Shown here one piece after another: positions 25,943 through 34,930 of a DNA stretch of 64,000 nt (its first letter is position 1; the number at the start of each line of letters is the position of its first letter). The position numbers and the translations under genes are program-made. The notes below the pieces were generated by a model. It searched no databases, was not told the DNA's origin, and saw only the letters and a list, made by a program, of their open reading frames with translations. Location: the NCBI RefSeq assembly GCF_014649375.1, contig NZ_BMSX01000025.1:1-64000 (forward strand), read 5' to 3'. The DNA is from Streptomyces aurantiogriseus (GTDB taxonomy: Bacteria; Actinomycetota; Actinomycetes; Streptomycetales; Streptomycetaceae).

Positions 25943-27313
25943 TTACGCCTCCGCCACCGACTCCCCCGCCTCCAGGGCCTCCTCAGGGAGGAACCCCGGA
26001 AGCCATTCCTCCAGCTCCTCGCGCAGCCGCACCGTCGCGCCGAGCTGGCACAGCACGCCGATCGTGCTGAGTGTCACCCGGTGTATCAGGAGGTAGGCCG
26101 GAGGCAGGTTGAGCTGTTTGCCCAGCTGGTGGGCGGGGGAGCGGGGGTCGGCGATCCGGGCTGCCTGGCTGCGCATCCAGTCACGGGTGAATGTGAACTC
26201 GTCGACCCGGGCCGGCTCGATGATCGGCAGGAGGTAGTCGAGGACCGCGTCGGGGTCCAGCTCGATGGACTCCTTGACGAAGCCCTCCGCACACAGGAGT
26301 TCGTAGACCGCGTCCGCCTCTCCGTCGAGCGTCATCCGGAGGGACTCACCGATCGGCTCCGGCAGGCCGCCCTGGAGGCGGTCGACCGTGCCGAAGTCCA
26401 GGACGCCCAGGCGCCAGTCGTCCTCGCCTTCGGGACCGCCGGGCAGAAGGCGGAAGTTGCCGGGGTGTGGGTCGGCGTGCAGCAGTCCGGTGCGGGCCGG
26501 GCCGGAGAAGAGGAAACGGGACAGCAGCTGGCCGGCCCGGTCCCGCTGCTCCCTGGTCCCGGCGGCGATCACCTCGGACAGGGGCACGCCGTCGATCCAC
26601 TCGGTGACCAGGATCTGGTCGCACTGGTGGACCACCGCCGGTACCACCACGTCGGGGTCGTCGGCGAACTCCTCCGCGTGAGCCTGCTGAGCCCGCGCCT
26701 CCAGCCCGTAGTCCAGCTCCTCGGAGACACGGTCCCGCAGCTCGGTGATCAGGGGTTTGACATCCATGCCCGGGATGAGAGGACCCAAGAGACGGGCAAA
26801 ACGGCTGAGTTGGTTCAAGTCGGACAGCAGGGCCTCGCCCGCCCCCGGGTACTGGACCTTGACCGCGACCTCCCGGCCGTCGTGCCACACCCCCCGGTGC
26901 ACCTGGCCGATCGAGGCCGCCGCGGCCGGCTTGTCGTCGAACTCGAGGAACAGCTCGGACCAGTCCTCGCCGAGCCGCTCCGCGAGCACGGTGTGCACCG
27001 TGCGGGTCGGCATCGGTGGGGCCGCGTCCTGGAGCTTGGTGAGGGCCGCGCGGTAGGGGCCGGCGATCTCCTCGGGCAGGGCCGACTCGAAGACGGACAG
27101 TGCCTGCCCGAACTTCATCGCACCCCCCTTCAACTCGCCCAGGACCTTGAAGAGTTGCTCCGCCGTGCGCTGCTGCAGCTCACGGCCGACGATCTCCGCG
27201 GACTCGCCCACGATCCTTTTGCCCAGGCCCCAGGTCGCCCGGCCGGCGAAGCCGAGCGGGAGCGCGGCGAGCTTGGCGGTCCGGGTGACCGCCTTCCGGG
27301 GAAGATCAGACAT
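25943..27313 (-). CDS. ABC1/UbiB-family atypical kinase
   Basis: A 456-aa protein kinase-like fold. The signature KxGQ motif (GAMKFGQALSVF, about 88-98) precedes an Ala-rich loop (AAAASIGQVHRG) and AVKVQYPG carrying the catalytic Lys. LHADPHPGN and VLDFG are the catalytic and metal-binding loops. UbiB-type proteins are ATPases linked to isoprenoid-lipid metabolism; streptomycetes use menaquinone, so its lipid partner may differ. The ATG at 27313 has GGAGG 4-5 nt upstream and overlaps the preceding ThiF-like gene by 8 nt, indicating coupling. Mycobacteria keep the same pairing beside whiB7. Confidence 0.88.
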   Translation of the reverse strand: MSDLPRKAVTRTAKLAALPLGFAGRATWGLGKRIVGESAEIVGRELQQRTAEQLFKVLGELKGGAMKFGQALSVFESALPEEIAGPYRAALTKLQDAAPPMPTRTVHTVLAERLGEDWSELFLEFDDKPAAAASIGQVHRGVWHDGREVAVKVQYPGAGEALLSDLNQLSRFARLLGPLIPGMDVKPLITELRDRVSEELDYGLEARAQQAHAEEFADDPDVVVPAVVHQCDQILVTEWIDGVPLSEVIAAGTREQRDRAGQLLSRFLFSGPARTGLLHADPHPGNFRLLPGGPEGEDDWRLGVLDFGTVDRLQGGLPEPIGESLRMTLDGEADAVYELLCAEGFVKESIELDPDAVLDYLLPIIEPARVDEFTFTRDWMRSQAARIADPRSPAHQLGKQLNLPPAYLLIHRVTLSTIGVLCQLGATVRLREELEEWLPGFLPEEALEAGESVAEA

Positions 27314-28520
27314 GCGCCCTCCAAGTCCCAGCAAGCCGCGCCGCGTCTGCCGTACGGCGTAACTCCGTCGAATGCCGTTGCTCCGCCATTGTCTCGCGCG
27401 AACCCATGTCCTCGGAGGTGTGTTCCCCCTTACCTTTCTCCGCGGCACCGCACGGGCATGCGGAGTGGGGCCACACCGGTCGCGCATGCCACTGGAGGGC
27501 GGGGACGGAGACCTCCCAGCGTGCCCCCGCGCTGGACGGGAGCCGGCCGTCGAGGAAGGTGAGTGCGTGGGCGGCTGCCAGCGCAGCGACCGTCGTGGCC
27601 AGCGTCAGGTCGCAGGCCCGGGCCCGGCGCTGCTGCCCGGAGTGCCATTGTGCGACCAGCCGCGGCCAGGTCGGGTCCCGGTCGGTGCGCGCCTGGTGCA
27701 GACAGCCGGCACAGCCCGTCTCGCCGGGCAGGACGAGCGGGCCGACCACACCGGTCGCCTCCACCACTCCGGCGTAGAGGTGCGGGGTGCCCGAGGCGAT
27801 CAGGGGTTCGGCGGCCGAGGGAGCCGGTGCGTGCACGGACACGTCGTCCCGTGGGGCGAGGATCACGAGGGAGAAGCCGGGGGTGTCCGTCTCGGCCGGT
27901 GATCGGGTGCTCCTGCGGGGTGGGCGGTCCGGGGCGGCCCGGCGCACCGCGCGGCGGGCGGCCTCGTCCCTGCGCTCGCCGATCGCCTCGGCGGGCAGCC
28001 CGCCCGGTGCCACGTCGCCCGGCTCCACCCGCCCGCCGTCGCGCACGTCCACCTCGCCGACGCCCGCCCCCGACAGCAGCGAGGCCAGCACTGCGCCCAC
28101 CCGGCCCGCGCCCCGCACCTGCACCCGCAGCCGGCGTCGGGCCGCCAGGTGCCCGAGCGCCTCACCCGGCTCCGACGTGGTCAGTGACAGGGACGCGAGG
28201 TCGGGGCGCAGTCGCTCCAGGACCTCCTTCTTCTCCCGCAGGGAGTCGGCGTCCGGGCCTCCGCCGCGCGCGTCGTCGAGCAGCCCCGCCCGCGCCAGCC
28301 GCTCCACGAGCTGGTCGACATGCCCGTCGGGCAGGTCCATCCGGCGCCCCTCCTCGCGCAGGAGCGCCAGCCCGCGTGTGCCGTCCAGCAGCTCCAGGAA
28401 ACTGCCCGTCGCCGTGTCCACCGGGCCGAGTGTCAGGGCGTGCGCCGGGGTCATCCCGAACTGCACGGTGTTGAGATCACGCCAGCCGCGCCGCAGCGCG
28501 GGCTTCACCATCGGATGCAT
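27306..28520 (-). CDS. ThiF-family (E1-like) protein, divergent
   Basis: A 404-aa protein. An N-terminal helical domain is followed by a Rossmann segment (VRGAGRVGAVLASLLSGAGVGEVDVRD, about 128-154) resembling the ATP-binding part of ThiF/MoeB proteins. Cysteine pairs GCAGC (about 268) and CPCG (about 375) could bind zinc as in true E1 enzymes. The arginine-finger and rhodanese-type regions of MoeZ are not evident, so activity is uncertain. It overlaps the UbiB-like kinase gene by 8 nt. Start is the ATG at 28520, with GGGGG upstream; ATG 28511 is possible. Confidence 0.75.
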   Translation of the reverse strand: MHPMVKPALRRGWRDLNTVQFGMTPAHALTLGPVDTATGSFLELLDGTRGLALLREEGRRMDLPDGHVDQLVERLARAGLLDDARGGGPDADSLREKKEVLERLRPDLASLSLTTSEPGEALGHLAARRRLRVQVRGAGRVGAVLASLLSGAGVGEVDVRDGGRVEPGDVAPGGLPAEAIGERRDEAARRAVRRAAPDRPPRRSTRSPAETDTPGFSLVILAPRDDVSVHAPAPSAAEPLIASGTPHLYAGVVEATGVVGPLVLPGETGCAGCLHQARTDRDPTWPRLVAQWHSGQQRRARACDLTLATTVAALAAAHALTFLDGRLPSSAGARWEVSVPALQWHARPVWPHSACPCGAAEKGKGEHTSEDMGSRETMAEQRHSTELRRTADAARLAGTWRAHV

Positions 28521-28759
28521 CGAAGACCCCCGTCCTCCTGGAAACTTCCGTACGCCGGCGGAGCGGGGGCGTGGGGGCGACCTCGCTCCGCCGACGAGTG
28601 CCAGCATGGCGGGCCTCGTCGAGGGGTGCCGAAAGTTGTCCACAAGCAGGGGAATTCGTCGTACAAATCCGTCGTACGAGGCAAAACCGGGGCGGGGGAT
28701 CGGAACCCGACCGTTCCGGAGCCGGGACTTCCTCCGTGTGCAGCGGGTAACGTCTTGGC

Positions 28760-29356
28760 GTGCCCGCCGACCCACTGCACCGCGCCGGAACGCCACAGCG
28801 CAGCACGACGAGCCAGCCGCCGAGCGGCTCGGGGGCGAGCGCGATCGAGGTCCGCAGGAGCGCCCGTCGACGCCGGACGGTATCCGCGTACCGCGAGGGC
28901 GATCGCACCGTCGTGCTCATTCCTGCCCGGATGTCCGAGGCCGAGGAGCAACGCTGGGTGAGCGTCATGCTCGACAAGCTGGCCGCGCAGGAGAGCCGGC
29001 GCGTCCCCGGTGACGGCGAACTGGCCGAGCGCGCGGAGCGGCTGTCGGCCCAGTACTTCGACGGCCGGGCCCGGCCCAGGTCGGTCCGCTGGGTGACGAA
29101 CCAGAACACGCGCTGGGGCTCGTGCACCCCGGCCGAGGGCAGCATTCGTCTGTCGCACCGGCTGAAGGGCATGCCCGAGTACGTCATCGACTACGTCCTC
29201 CTTCACGAACTCGCGCACCTGCTCGTGCCCGGGCACGGCCCCGACTTCTGGCGGCTGCTGGAGGCCTATCCGCGCACCGAACGGGCTCGCGGATACCTGG
29301 AGGGCGTGGTCGCCGCCGAGCGCCTGCCGCATCTGCCCGGCGCGCGCGGGGAGTGA
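28760..29356 (+). CDS. YgjP-like zinc metallopeptidase domain protein
   Basis: A 198-aa protein with HELAHLL near 152 and a downstream HGPDFWRLL segment, the zinc site of the YgjP/M48-like WLM group. TRWGSC just before it is also characteristic. The N-terminal 40 residues are Arg/Ser-rich. Substrate unknown. GTG start at 28760 lies 6 nt after TAACGT (28748-28753), fitting a leaderless transcript. The gene is divergent from the ThiF-like gene across 239 bp. Confidence 0.82.
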   Translation: MPADPLHRAGTPQRSTTSQPPSGSGASAIEVRRSARRRRTVSAYREGDRTVVLIPARMSEAEEQRWVSVMLDKLAAQESRRVPGDGELAERAERLSAQYFDGRARPRSVRWVTNQNTRWGSCTPAEGSIRLSHRLKGMPEYVIDYVLLHELAHLLVPGHGPDFWRLLEAYPRTERARGYLEGVVAAERLPHLPGARGE

Positions 29357-29492
29357 GCCCCCTCGCGCGGATCGTCCGCCGCCTTCCTGCGCGGGTTGTG
29401 TACCGGGTCTGTACCGACTTCGTCCGGTGTCGGAGTTTGCCGTTAGCCTGGCGCGACGCACTCGCATTCGGGATGGGGGACGGTCGTTACGC

Positions 29493-31214
29493 ATGCCCAG
29501 GGAATTCCAACGCGGCCACAAGGCCAGGATCAGTGACCTCACGGCGGGCACGGATCTGTACGTAGGCGTGCAGATCTCCGCCCCCGGCCTGACCTTCGAC
29601 ATCAGCTGCTTCGGCCTCGACGCCGACGAACGGCTCTCGGACGACCGGTACTTCGTCTTCTTCAACCAGCCGAAGTCCCCCGAGGAGTCCATTCAGCTCC
29701 TGGGCGCCCAGGCGGGCGACACGGAGTCCTTCCGCGTCACCCTCGACCGGATCCCGCCGCAGATCCAGAAGCTGTCCTTCACGGCGACGATCGACGGCGC
29801 CGGGCAGATGTCGCAGATCAATCCCGGGTACATCCGTATCGTCGCGGGCGGCGAGGAGGTGGCCCGGTACGCGTTCGGCGGCTCGGAGTTCTCCACCGAA
29901 CGGGCCGTCATGCTGGGCGACTTCTACCTGAAGGACGTGTGGCGCTTCGCGGCCGTCGGACAGGGCTTCGACGGCGGTCTGGACGCGCTGCTGAAGAACT
30001 TCGGCGGCGAGGTCGCGGAGGAGGAGGCGGCGCCCGCGGCCCCGCAGCAGCCCCAGGCCGGTGCCGCCCCGGGCTTCGCCCCGCCGGCCCAGGCCGCCGC
30101 ACCCCCCGCCTTCGGCGTTCCGTCGGCCCCCGCCCCGGCGCCCGCTCCGGCCCCGGCGCCCGCTCCGGCCCCGGCGCCCGCCCCGCAGCAGCCGCAGCCC
30201 GCGGCGCAGGGCTTCGCCTCGCCGGCCGCGACGCCGCCACCGGCCGCGACCCCGCCCCCGGTGCACACCGCGCCGACCATCGTCGCGCCCATGACTCCGC
30301 CCGGAGGCGTCCAGGTCCCGCCGCCGGCCCCGGCTCCCGCGCCTTACGGCCAGCCGCCCCAACAGCAGCCGTACGGCCAGCCCGCCGCGCCGACCGCCCC
30401 GCTGCCTCCCGGCTACGCCCAGCCCCAGGCGCCCCAGGCGCCGCCCGGCTACGGGCAGCCGACACCGCCGCCGGGCTACGGTCAGCAGCCCCCCTTCGGT
30501 CAGGCGCCGGCCCAGCAGGCCTACGGGGTGCCGCAGGGCGCGCCCCAGGGCGGAGCCGGTGTGACCGCCGCGCTGCAGCAGTTCAAGGAGACCCCCACCG
30601 GCCAGCGCTGGACGCAGCAGAACCGGAAGATGGTCCGTGTCGACCTCGGGATCGGCGGCCAGCCCGTGCTCGCCCGTCAGGGCAGCATGGTGCTCTACCA
30701 GGGCAAGGTCGACTTCAGCTACAAGGGCGCCGGGTTCGCCGGCCGGATCGTGGGCAACGCGACCGGCCAGGAGATGCAGCTGATGCGCTGCACCGGCCAG
30801 GGACAGGTGTTCCTCGCCGAGAACTCGACCATGCTGCACCCCATCGAGCTCCAGGGCGACGGCATCTGCGTCTCCGCCGAGAACGTCCTCGCCTTCGACG
30901 AGAGCCTCCAGTACGAGGTCCGCCGCATCGAGGGGCACGGCATTCCCGGCGGGGCGCTGTTCACCATGCAGTTCACGGGCACCGGCACGATCGTCGTGAA
31001 GACGCACGGCACACCCGTCGTCCTCCCGGTCACGCCCACCACCTTCGCCGACTGCAACGCCGTCGTCGCCTGGTCGGCGGCCTCCCAGGTCGTCGTCTCC
31101 AGCCAGGTGCGGATGCGCCGCAACGCCTACCCCGGCGACACCGGTGAGAGCGTCAACCTCCAGTTCCGGGGCGCGCCCGGCAACTTCATCGTCGTCCAGC
31201 CGTACGAGGTCTGA
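29493..31214 (+). CDS. TerD-domain and AIM24-domain fusion protein
   Basis: A 573-aa protein. Residues 1-180 form a TerD-type calcium-binding stress domain (DLYVGVQISAPGLTFDISCFGLDADERLSDDRYFVFF). Residues about 185-350 are a Pro/Ala/Gln-rich linker with (PA)n and PYGQP repeats. Residues about 360-573 form an AIM24 (TRAP-like beta-helical) domain. TerD proteins belong to tellurite/stress-envelope systems; AIM24 proteins have no defined biochemistry in bacteria. It heads a three-gene run with two stand-alone AIM24 proteins. The ATG at 29493 is where TerD homology starts; the Shine-Dalgarno sequence is weak. A -10-like TAGCCT at 29444-29449 may serve it. Confidence 0.85.
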   Translation: MPREFQRGHKARISDLTAGTDLYVGVQISAPGLTFDISCFGLDADERLSDDRYFVFFNQPKSPEESIQLLGAQAGDTESFRVTLDRIPPQIQKLSFTATIDGAGQMSQINPGYIRIVAGGEEVARYAFGGSEFSTERAVMLGDFYLKDVWRFAAVGQGFDGGLDALLKNFGGEVAEEEAAPAAPQQPQAGAAPGFAPPAQAAAPPAFGVPSAPAPAPAPAPAPAPAPAPAPQQPQPAAQGFASPAATPPPAATPPPVHTAPTIVAPMTPPGGVQVPPPAPAPAPYGQPPQQQPYGQPAAPTAPLPPGYAQPQAPQAPPGYGQPTPPPGYGQQPPFGQAPAQQAYGVPQGAPQGGAGVTAALQQFKETPTGQRWTQQNRKMVRVDLGIGGQPVLARQGSMVLYQGKVDFSYKGAGFAGRIVGNATGQEMQLMRCTGQGQVFLAENSTMLHPIELQGDGICVSAENVLAFDESLQYEVRRIEGHGIPGGALFTMQFTGTGTIVVKTHGTPVVLPVTPTTFADCNAVVAWSAASQVVVSSQVRMRRNAYPGDTGESVNLQFRGAPGNFIVVQPYEV

Positions 31215-31225
31215 GGGAGCCCGTC

Positions 31226-31906
31226 ATGAACCAGCCGCTCGCGGGCTACGCCCCCGCACCCGTCACCGCCCGCATGGAGAACCACGGCAACCACATGCTG
31301 AAGGTCGCCCTGCAGACCGGGAACGACCTCCTCGCGCGCGTGGGCTCGATGGTCGCCTACGAAGGGTTCGTCCAGTACGAGCCCAATCCGCCGGCCGTGC
31401 GCCAGATCGCGAAGGACTGGATGACCGGTGAGGGCGCGCCCCTGATGAAGTGCTCCGGCGACGGCCTGCTCTACCTCGCCGACTACGGCGCCAACGTCGT
31501 CGTGATCAACCTCAACGGCGACGGCATCTCCGTCAACGCCACCAACCTGCTCGCCTTCGACGCCCACCTCACCTGGGGTGTCGAGCGCGTCAAGGGGCTG
31601 GCGAAGTTCGCCGGACAGGGTCTGTGGAACACCAAGATCTCCGGGCAGGGCTGGGTCGCGCTGACCTCCCGGGGCAAGCCGATCGTCGTCGACTGCGGCG
31701 GCGGTGAGAACGAGACGTACGTCGACCCGGACGCGCTCGTCGCCTGGTCGCCGAACCTCAAGGTGAAGGGCAAGCGCAGCTTCAGGGCGCAGTCGCTCAT
31801 CGGCCGGGGCAGCGGCGAGGCCTACCAGATGGCCTTCTCCGGTGAGGGCATCGTCGTCGTCCAGCCCAGCGAGGACAGCACCGACCGCCTCCGGATCCGG
31901 GGCTGA
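31226..31906 (+). CDS. AIM24 family protein
   Basis: A 226-aa protein consisting of one AIM24 domain, with conserved GDDLLARVGSMVAYEG-like start, LYLADYGANVVVI strand and VVVQPSE ending. Starts 11 nt after the TerD-AIM24 fusion gene with a clear GAGGGAG ribosome-binding site, so the genes are co-transcribed. No signal peptide. Function unknown; probably a homo- or hetero-oligomer with the adjacent AIM24 proteins. Confidence 0.88.
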   Translation: MNQPLAGYAPAPVTARMENHGNHMLKVALQTGNDLLARVGSMVAYEGFVQYEPNPPAVRQIAKDWMTGEGAPLMKCSGDGLLYLADYGANVVVINLNGDGISVNATNLLAFDAHLTWGVERVKGLAKFAGQGLWNTKISGQGWVALTSRGKPIVVDCGGGENETYVDPDALVAWSPNLKVKGKRSFRAQSLIGRGSGEAYQMAFSGEGIVVVQPSEDSTDRLRIRG

Positions 31907-31924
31907 GGGGGAGCCAGAGTCACC

Positions 31925-32680
31925 ATGCAGAGCCCGCTTTTCGCCTACAACGACCAGCAGACCCAGGAGCGCTGGAGCCTGCAGAACAAGCAGATGCTCC
32001 GCGTCGCCCTGGAGGGTCACGACGACATCCTCGCCCGCAAGGGCACCATGGTCGCCTACCAGGGCCTCGTCGAGTTCGACGCCGAGTTCCAGAGCAACAG
32101 CCAGTCACGCGCGCGTGCGCGCACCGGCGAGGGCCTGGACCTGATGCGCTGTCACGGCCAGGGCACGGTCTACCTCGCCAACCTGGCCCAGCACATCCAC
32201 CTGGTGGACGTGGACCAGGACGGCCTGACCGTCGACAGCAGCTACGTCCTGGCGATGGACTCCTCGCTGCACCACGAGGTCATCGCCGTCGACAGCCTCT
32301 ACGGCATCTCCGGCTCCGGGAAGTACCAGCTCAACATCAGCGGCCGCGGCCGGGTCGCCCTGATGACCTCGGGCGCACCGCTGATGCTGCAGGTCACGCC
32401 CGACAAGTACGTCAACTGCGACGCCGACGCGATCGTCGCCTGGTCCACCGGGCTGCGCGTACAGATGCAGGCCCAGACGCACTCCTCCGGGGTGTGGCGG
32501 CGGCGCGGCAACACGGGAGAGGGCTGGGAGCTCAGCTTCATGGGCACCGGCTTCGCGCTCGTCCAGCCGAGTGAACTGCTCCCGCCGCAGAACGCCCAGA
32601 TCGGCTCCGGCCTCGCCGCGCAGTACGGCATGGGCCAGCAGGGGGCGCGCGGGCAGAACCAGGGCAACGTCTGGAGCTGA
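31925..32680 (+). CDS. AIM24 family protein
   Basis: A 251-aa AIM24 domain protein beginning 18 nt after the previous gene with a strong GGGGGAG site. It shares the ILARKGTMVAYQG start and the ALVQPSE-type end with its neighbours, plus a short Gln/Gly-rich C-terminal tail. Third member of the operon. It is closer in pattern to the AIM24 part of the TerD fusion (RWxQQNRKM versus RWSLQNKQM) than to the middle gene. Confidence 0.88.
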   Translation: MQSPLFAYNDQQTQERWSLQNKQMLRVALEGHDDILARKGTMVAYQGLVEFDAEFQSNSQSRARARTGEGLDLMRCHGQGTVYLANLAQHIHLVDVDQDGLTVDSSYVLAMDSSLHHEVIAVDSLYGISGSGKYQLNISGRGRVALMTSGAPLMLQVTPDKYVNCDADAIVAWSTGLRVQMQAQTHSSGVWRRRGNTGEGWELSFMGTGFALVQPSELLPPQNAQIGSGLAAQYGMGQQGARGQNQGNVWS

Positions 32681-32697
32681 CCGTCCAGGAAGCAAAC

Positions 32698-32731
32698 GTA
32701 AGGGGCGACCATCTAGGCGGTCGCCCCTTAC
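32698..32731. terminator. terminator of the AIM24 operon
   Basis: A perfect 13-bp stem: GTAAGGGGCGACC (32698-32710) with GGTCGCCCCTTAC (32719-32731), 8-nt loop. It lies 17 nt after the AIM24 stop and between convergent genes. Confidence 0.85.
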
Positions 32732-32773
32732 ACGTTCGTGCTCTGCACATCGAGCTCGCAGGCACGTTCCGGC

Positions 32774-33289
32774 TCACAGCCGCGCGCGAGTCGCTTCCAG
32801 CAGGCGTACGACCGACTCGTCCGCCACATCCGGGACCTCGGCGTAGGGGAACCAGCGCAGATCGAGGGACTCGTCGCTGATCGCCTCCACGGCTCCGGCC
32901 GGGGCGAGCGCCGCGTACTGGACGTCGAGATGCCAGGCGCAGGGCGTCTGGTGCCGGTCCAGGCGCACGGGGCCGCCGGGCAGCAGGCGCAGCCCCGGGA
33001 TGCCCGACTCCTCCGTCGCCTCGCGCAGAGAGGCGGCAGCCAGTGTCTCGTCGGCCGGCTCGCAGTGGCCGCCCATCTGGAGCCACATGCGGAGCTTCTT
33101 GTGCAGGGTCAGCAGCACCCGCCCGCGCTCCGGGTCGATCACCAGGGCGCTCGCCGTGAGATGCCCGGCCTCGCAGGCCTTCCACATCCCGTCCGGGTGG
33201 GCCTCCAGATGCTCCAGGTAGGTCTGGCGCAACCCTTGCTGGCCCTCGTACTCCTTCAGGACGAGGACCGCGTCGTCGTGCAGGCTCAC
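32774..33289 (-). CDS. NUDIX hydrolase
   Basis: A 171-aa protein with a Nudix box, GGHCEPADETLAAASLREATEESGI (about 75-99), the Mg-dependent site for cleaving nucleoside-diphosphate-linked substrates. Substrate not predictable. The GTG at 33289 overlaps the stop of the upstream zinc-protease gene by 4 nt (GTGA), so translation is coupled. Confidence 0.87.
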   Translation of the reverse strand: MSLHDDAVLVLKEYEGQQGLRQTYLEHLEAHPDGMWKACEAGHLTASALVIDPERGRVLLTLHKKLRMWLQMGGHCEPADETLAAASLREATEESGIPGLRLLPGGPVRLDRHQTPCAWHLDVQYAALAPAGAVEAISDESLDLRWFPYAEVPDVADESVVRLLEATRARL

Positions 33290-34737
33290 TCGGTGTCGTC
33301 GCCCTTGTCGTCGTTGTTCTCGGCGTCCTTCTTCTTCAGGTCCGGCTGCTCGCCGGAGCCGCCGCTCGCCGCCTCGCCGAGCATCTTGTCCCACTCGGAG
33401 AAGTCCATCTGCTCGCGGTGCACGAAACCGTCCGGGTCGTCCAGGTCGGCGGCCGTCGGCAGCATGTCCGGGTGGGCCCACAGGGCGTCGCGGCCGTCGA
33501 CCCCGCGCGCGTCCGTGAGCGAGGCCCACAGCCGGGAGGCGTCGCGCAGGCGGCGTGGGCGCAGCTCCAGGCCGATCAGCGTGGCGAACGTCTGCTCCGC
33601 CGGACCGCCTGTGGCACGCCGGCGGCGCAGGGTCTCGCGCAGCGCGTCCGCGGACGACAGGCGCGGCTTCGCGGCCGCGTGCACCACCGCGTCCACCCAG
33701 CCCTCGACGAGCGCCAGAGCCGTCTCCAGGCGGGCCAGGGCGGCCTTCTGCTCCGGGGTGTCCTCCGGCTGGAACATGCCCTGCTGGAGGGCGTCCTGCA
33801 GCTGCTCGGGGTTCTGCGGGTCAAACTGGCCGACCACGTCCTCCAGCTTGGCCGTGTCGACCTTGATCCCGCGCGCGTAGCCGTCGACCGCGCCGAACAG
33901 ATGCGAACGCAGCCACGGCACATGCGCGAAGAGGCGCTGGTGGGCGGCCTCGCGCAGGGCGAGGTAGAGCCGTACCTCGTCCTGCGGCACACCCAGGTCC
34001 TTGCCGAACGTCTCGATGTTCACTGGCAGCAGCGCGGCCTTGCCGGCCGGGCCGAGCGGCAGGCCGATGTCGGTCGAGCCGACGACCTCGCCCGCGAGCA
34101 CGCCGACGGCCTGACCGATCTGCGAGCCGAACATGGCGCCGCCCATCGAGCGCATCATGCCGATCAGCGGGCCGGCCATGGCCTGCATCTCCTCCGGCAG
34201 GACGTCACCCATGGCCGCGCCGACCCGCTCGGCGACCGGGTCGACCAGCTCCTTCCACGCGGGCAGGGTCGCCTCGACCCACTCCGCGCGCGACCATGCC
34301 ACGGCCGAGCCGGCGCCGGACGGCAGGGACGTCGCGTCGTCCAGCCACAGGTCGGCCAGACGGACGGCCTCCTGGACCGCGGTGCGCTCGGAGGGGCCGA
34401 CGCTCACGTCCTTGACGCCGTCGGCGGTGCCCTGGGAGACCGTCTGGCGGGCGATCTGCTTGGCCATGTCCCAGTTCACCGGGCCGCCCTCGTAGGAGAG
34501 CATCTGGCCCAGCTGCTGGAACGCGGCGCCCAGGTCGGTGGGGTTCAGCGAACCGAACATGGCCGCGAGCGGATTGTCCGCGCCGGGGCCGCCAAAGCCT
34601 CCGGCGCCGGGCAGCCCGAAACCGAACGGGTTGGCCGGTCCCTGACCACCGCCGCTCTGCGGGTCCTTCTTCTTGCCCTCGTCGCCGTCGTCCGGCTCCT
34701 CCGGCGGAAGGCCGAATCCGAATGGGGTGTCACTCAC
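33286..34737 (-). CDS. zinc-dependent metalloprotease family protein (DUF2342)
   Basis: A 483-aa protein. A Gly/Pro/Phe-rich N-terminus (NPFGFGLP repeats) precedes a helical domain with VNWDMAKQIAR and LVDPVAERVGAAMG, then LREAAHQRLFAHVPWLRSHL, the region that names this family as zinc-dependent. A charged Lys/Asp/Glu tail ends the protein. M. tuberculosis has an equivalent (Rv3195) in the same neighbourhood. GTG 34737 has GAGGAA upstream. It is translationally coupled to the NUDIX gene. Substrates unknown; the metal site is inferred from family naming and was not verified. Confidence 0.8.
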   Translation of the reverse strand: MSDTPFGFGLPPEEPDDGDEGKKKDPQSGGGQGPANPFGFGLPGAGGFGGPGADNPLAAMFGSLNPTDLGAAFQQLGQMLSYEGGPVNWDMAKQIARQTVSQGTADGVKDVSVGPSERTAVQEAVRLADLWLDDATSLPSGAGSAVAWSRAEWVEATLPAWKELVDPVAERVGAAMGDVLPEEMQAMAGPLIGMMRSMGGAMFGSQIGQAVGVLAGEVVGSTDIGLPLGPAGKAALLPVNIETFGKDLGVPQDEVRLYLALREAAHQRLFAHVPWLRSHLFGAVDGYARGIKVDTAKLEDVVGQFDPQNPEQLQDALQQGMFQPEDTPEQKAALARLETALALVEGWVDAVVHAAAKPRLSSADALRETLRRRRATGGPAEQTFATLIGLELRPRRLRDASRLWASLTDARGVDGRDALWAHPDMLPTAADLDDPDGFVHREQMDFSEWDKMLGEAASGGSGEQPDLKKKDAENNDDKGDDTE

Positions 34738-34930
34738 GGGGTTCCTCGGCTGGTAAGGCCACCGGCTCTCGGCCGGCGGCGCGGCTGCCCTGCAACACCA
34801 CCCAGCGTAGACACCCCGGCTCGATCGGGCCTCGGTGCTTCGCCGACTCTCGGCCTGCGGCAGGATGGATGCCACCTGGTACGTACGCGTCACTCGCGCC
34901 CGTATGGAAAACAACCGCTGGAGACACCTG

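Noticed and set aside
29427..29493. Upstream in-frame start for the TerD-AIM24 protein
   Set aside because: The extra 22 residues are Arg-rich and unlike TerD N-termini; the family begins MPREF at 29493, and the -10-like TAGCCT would lie inside the extension.
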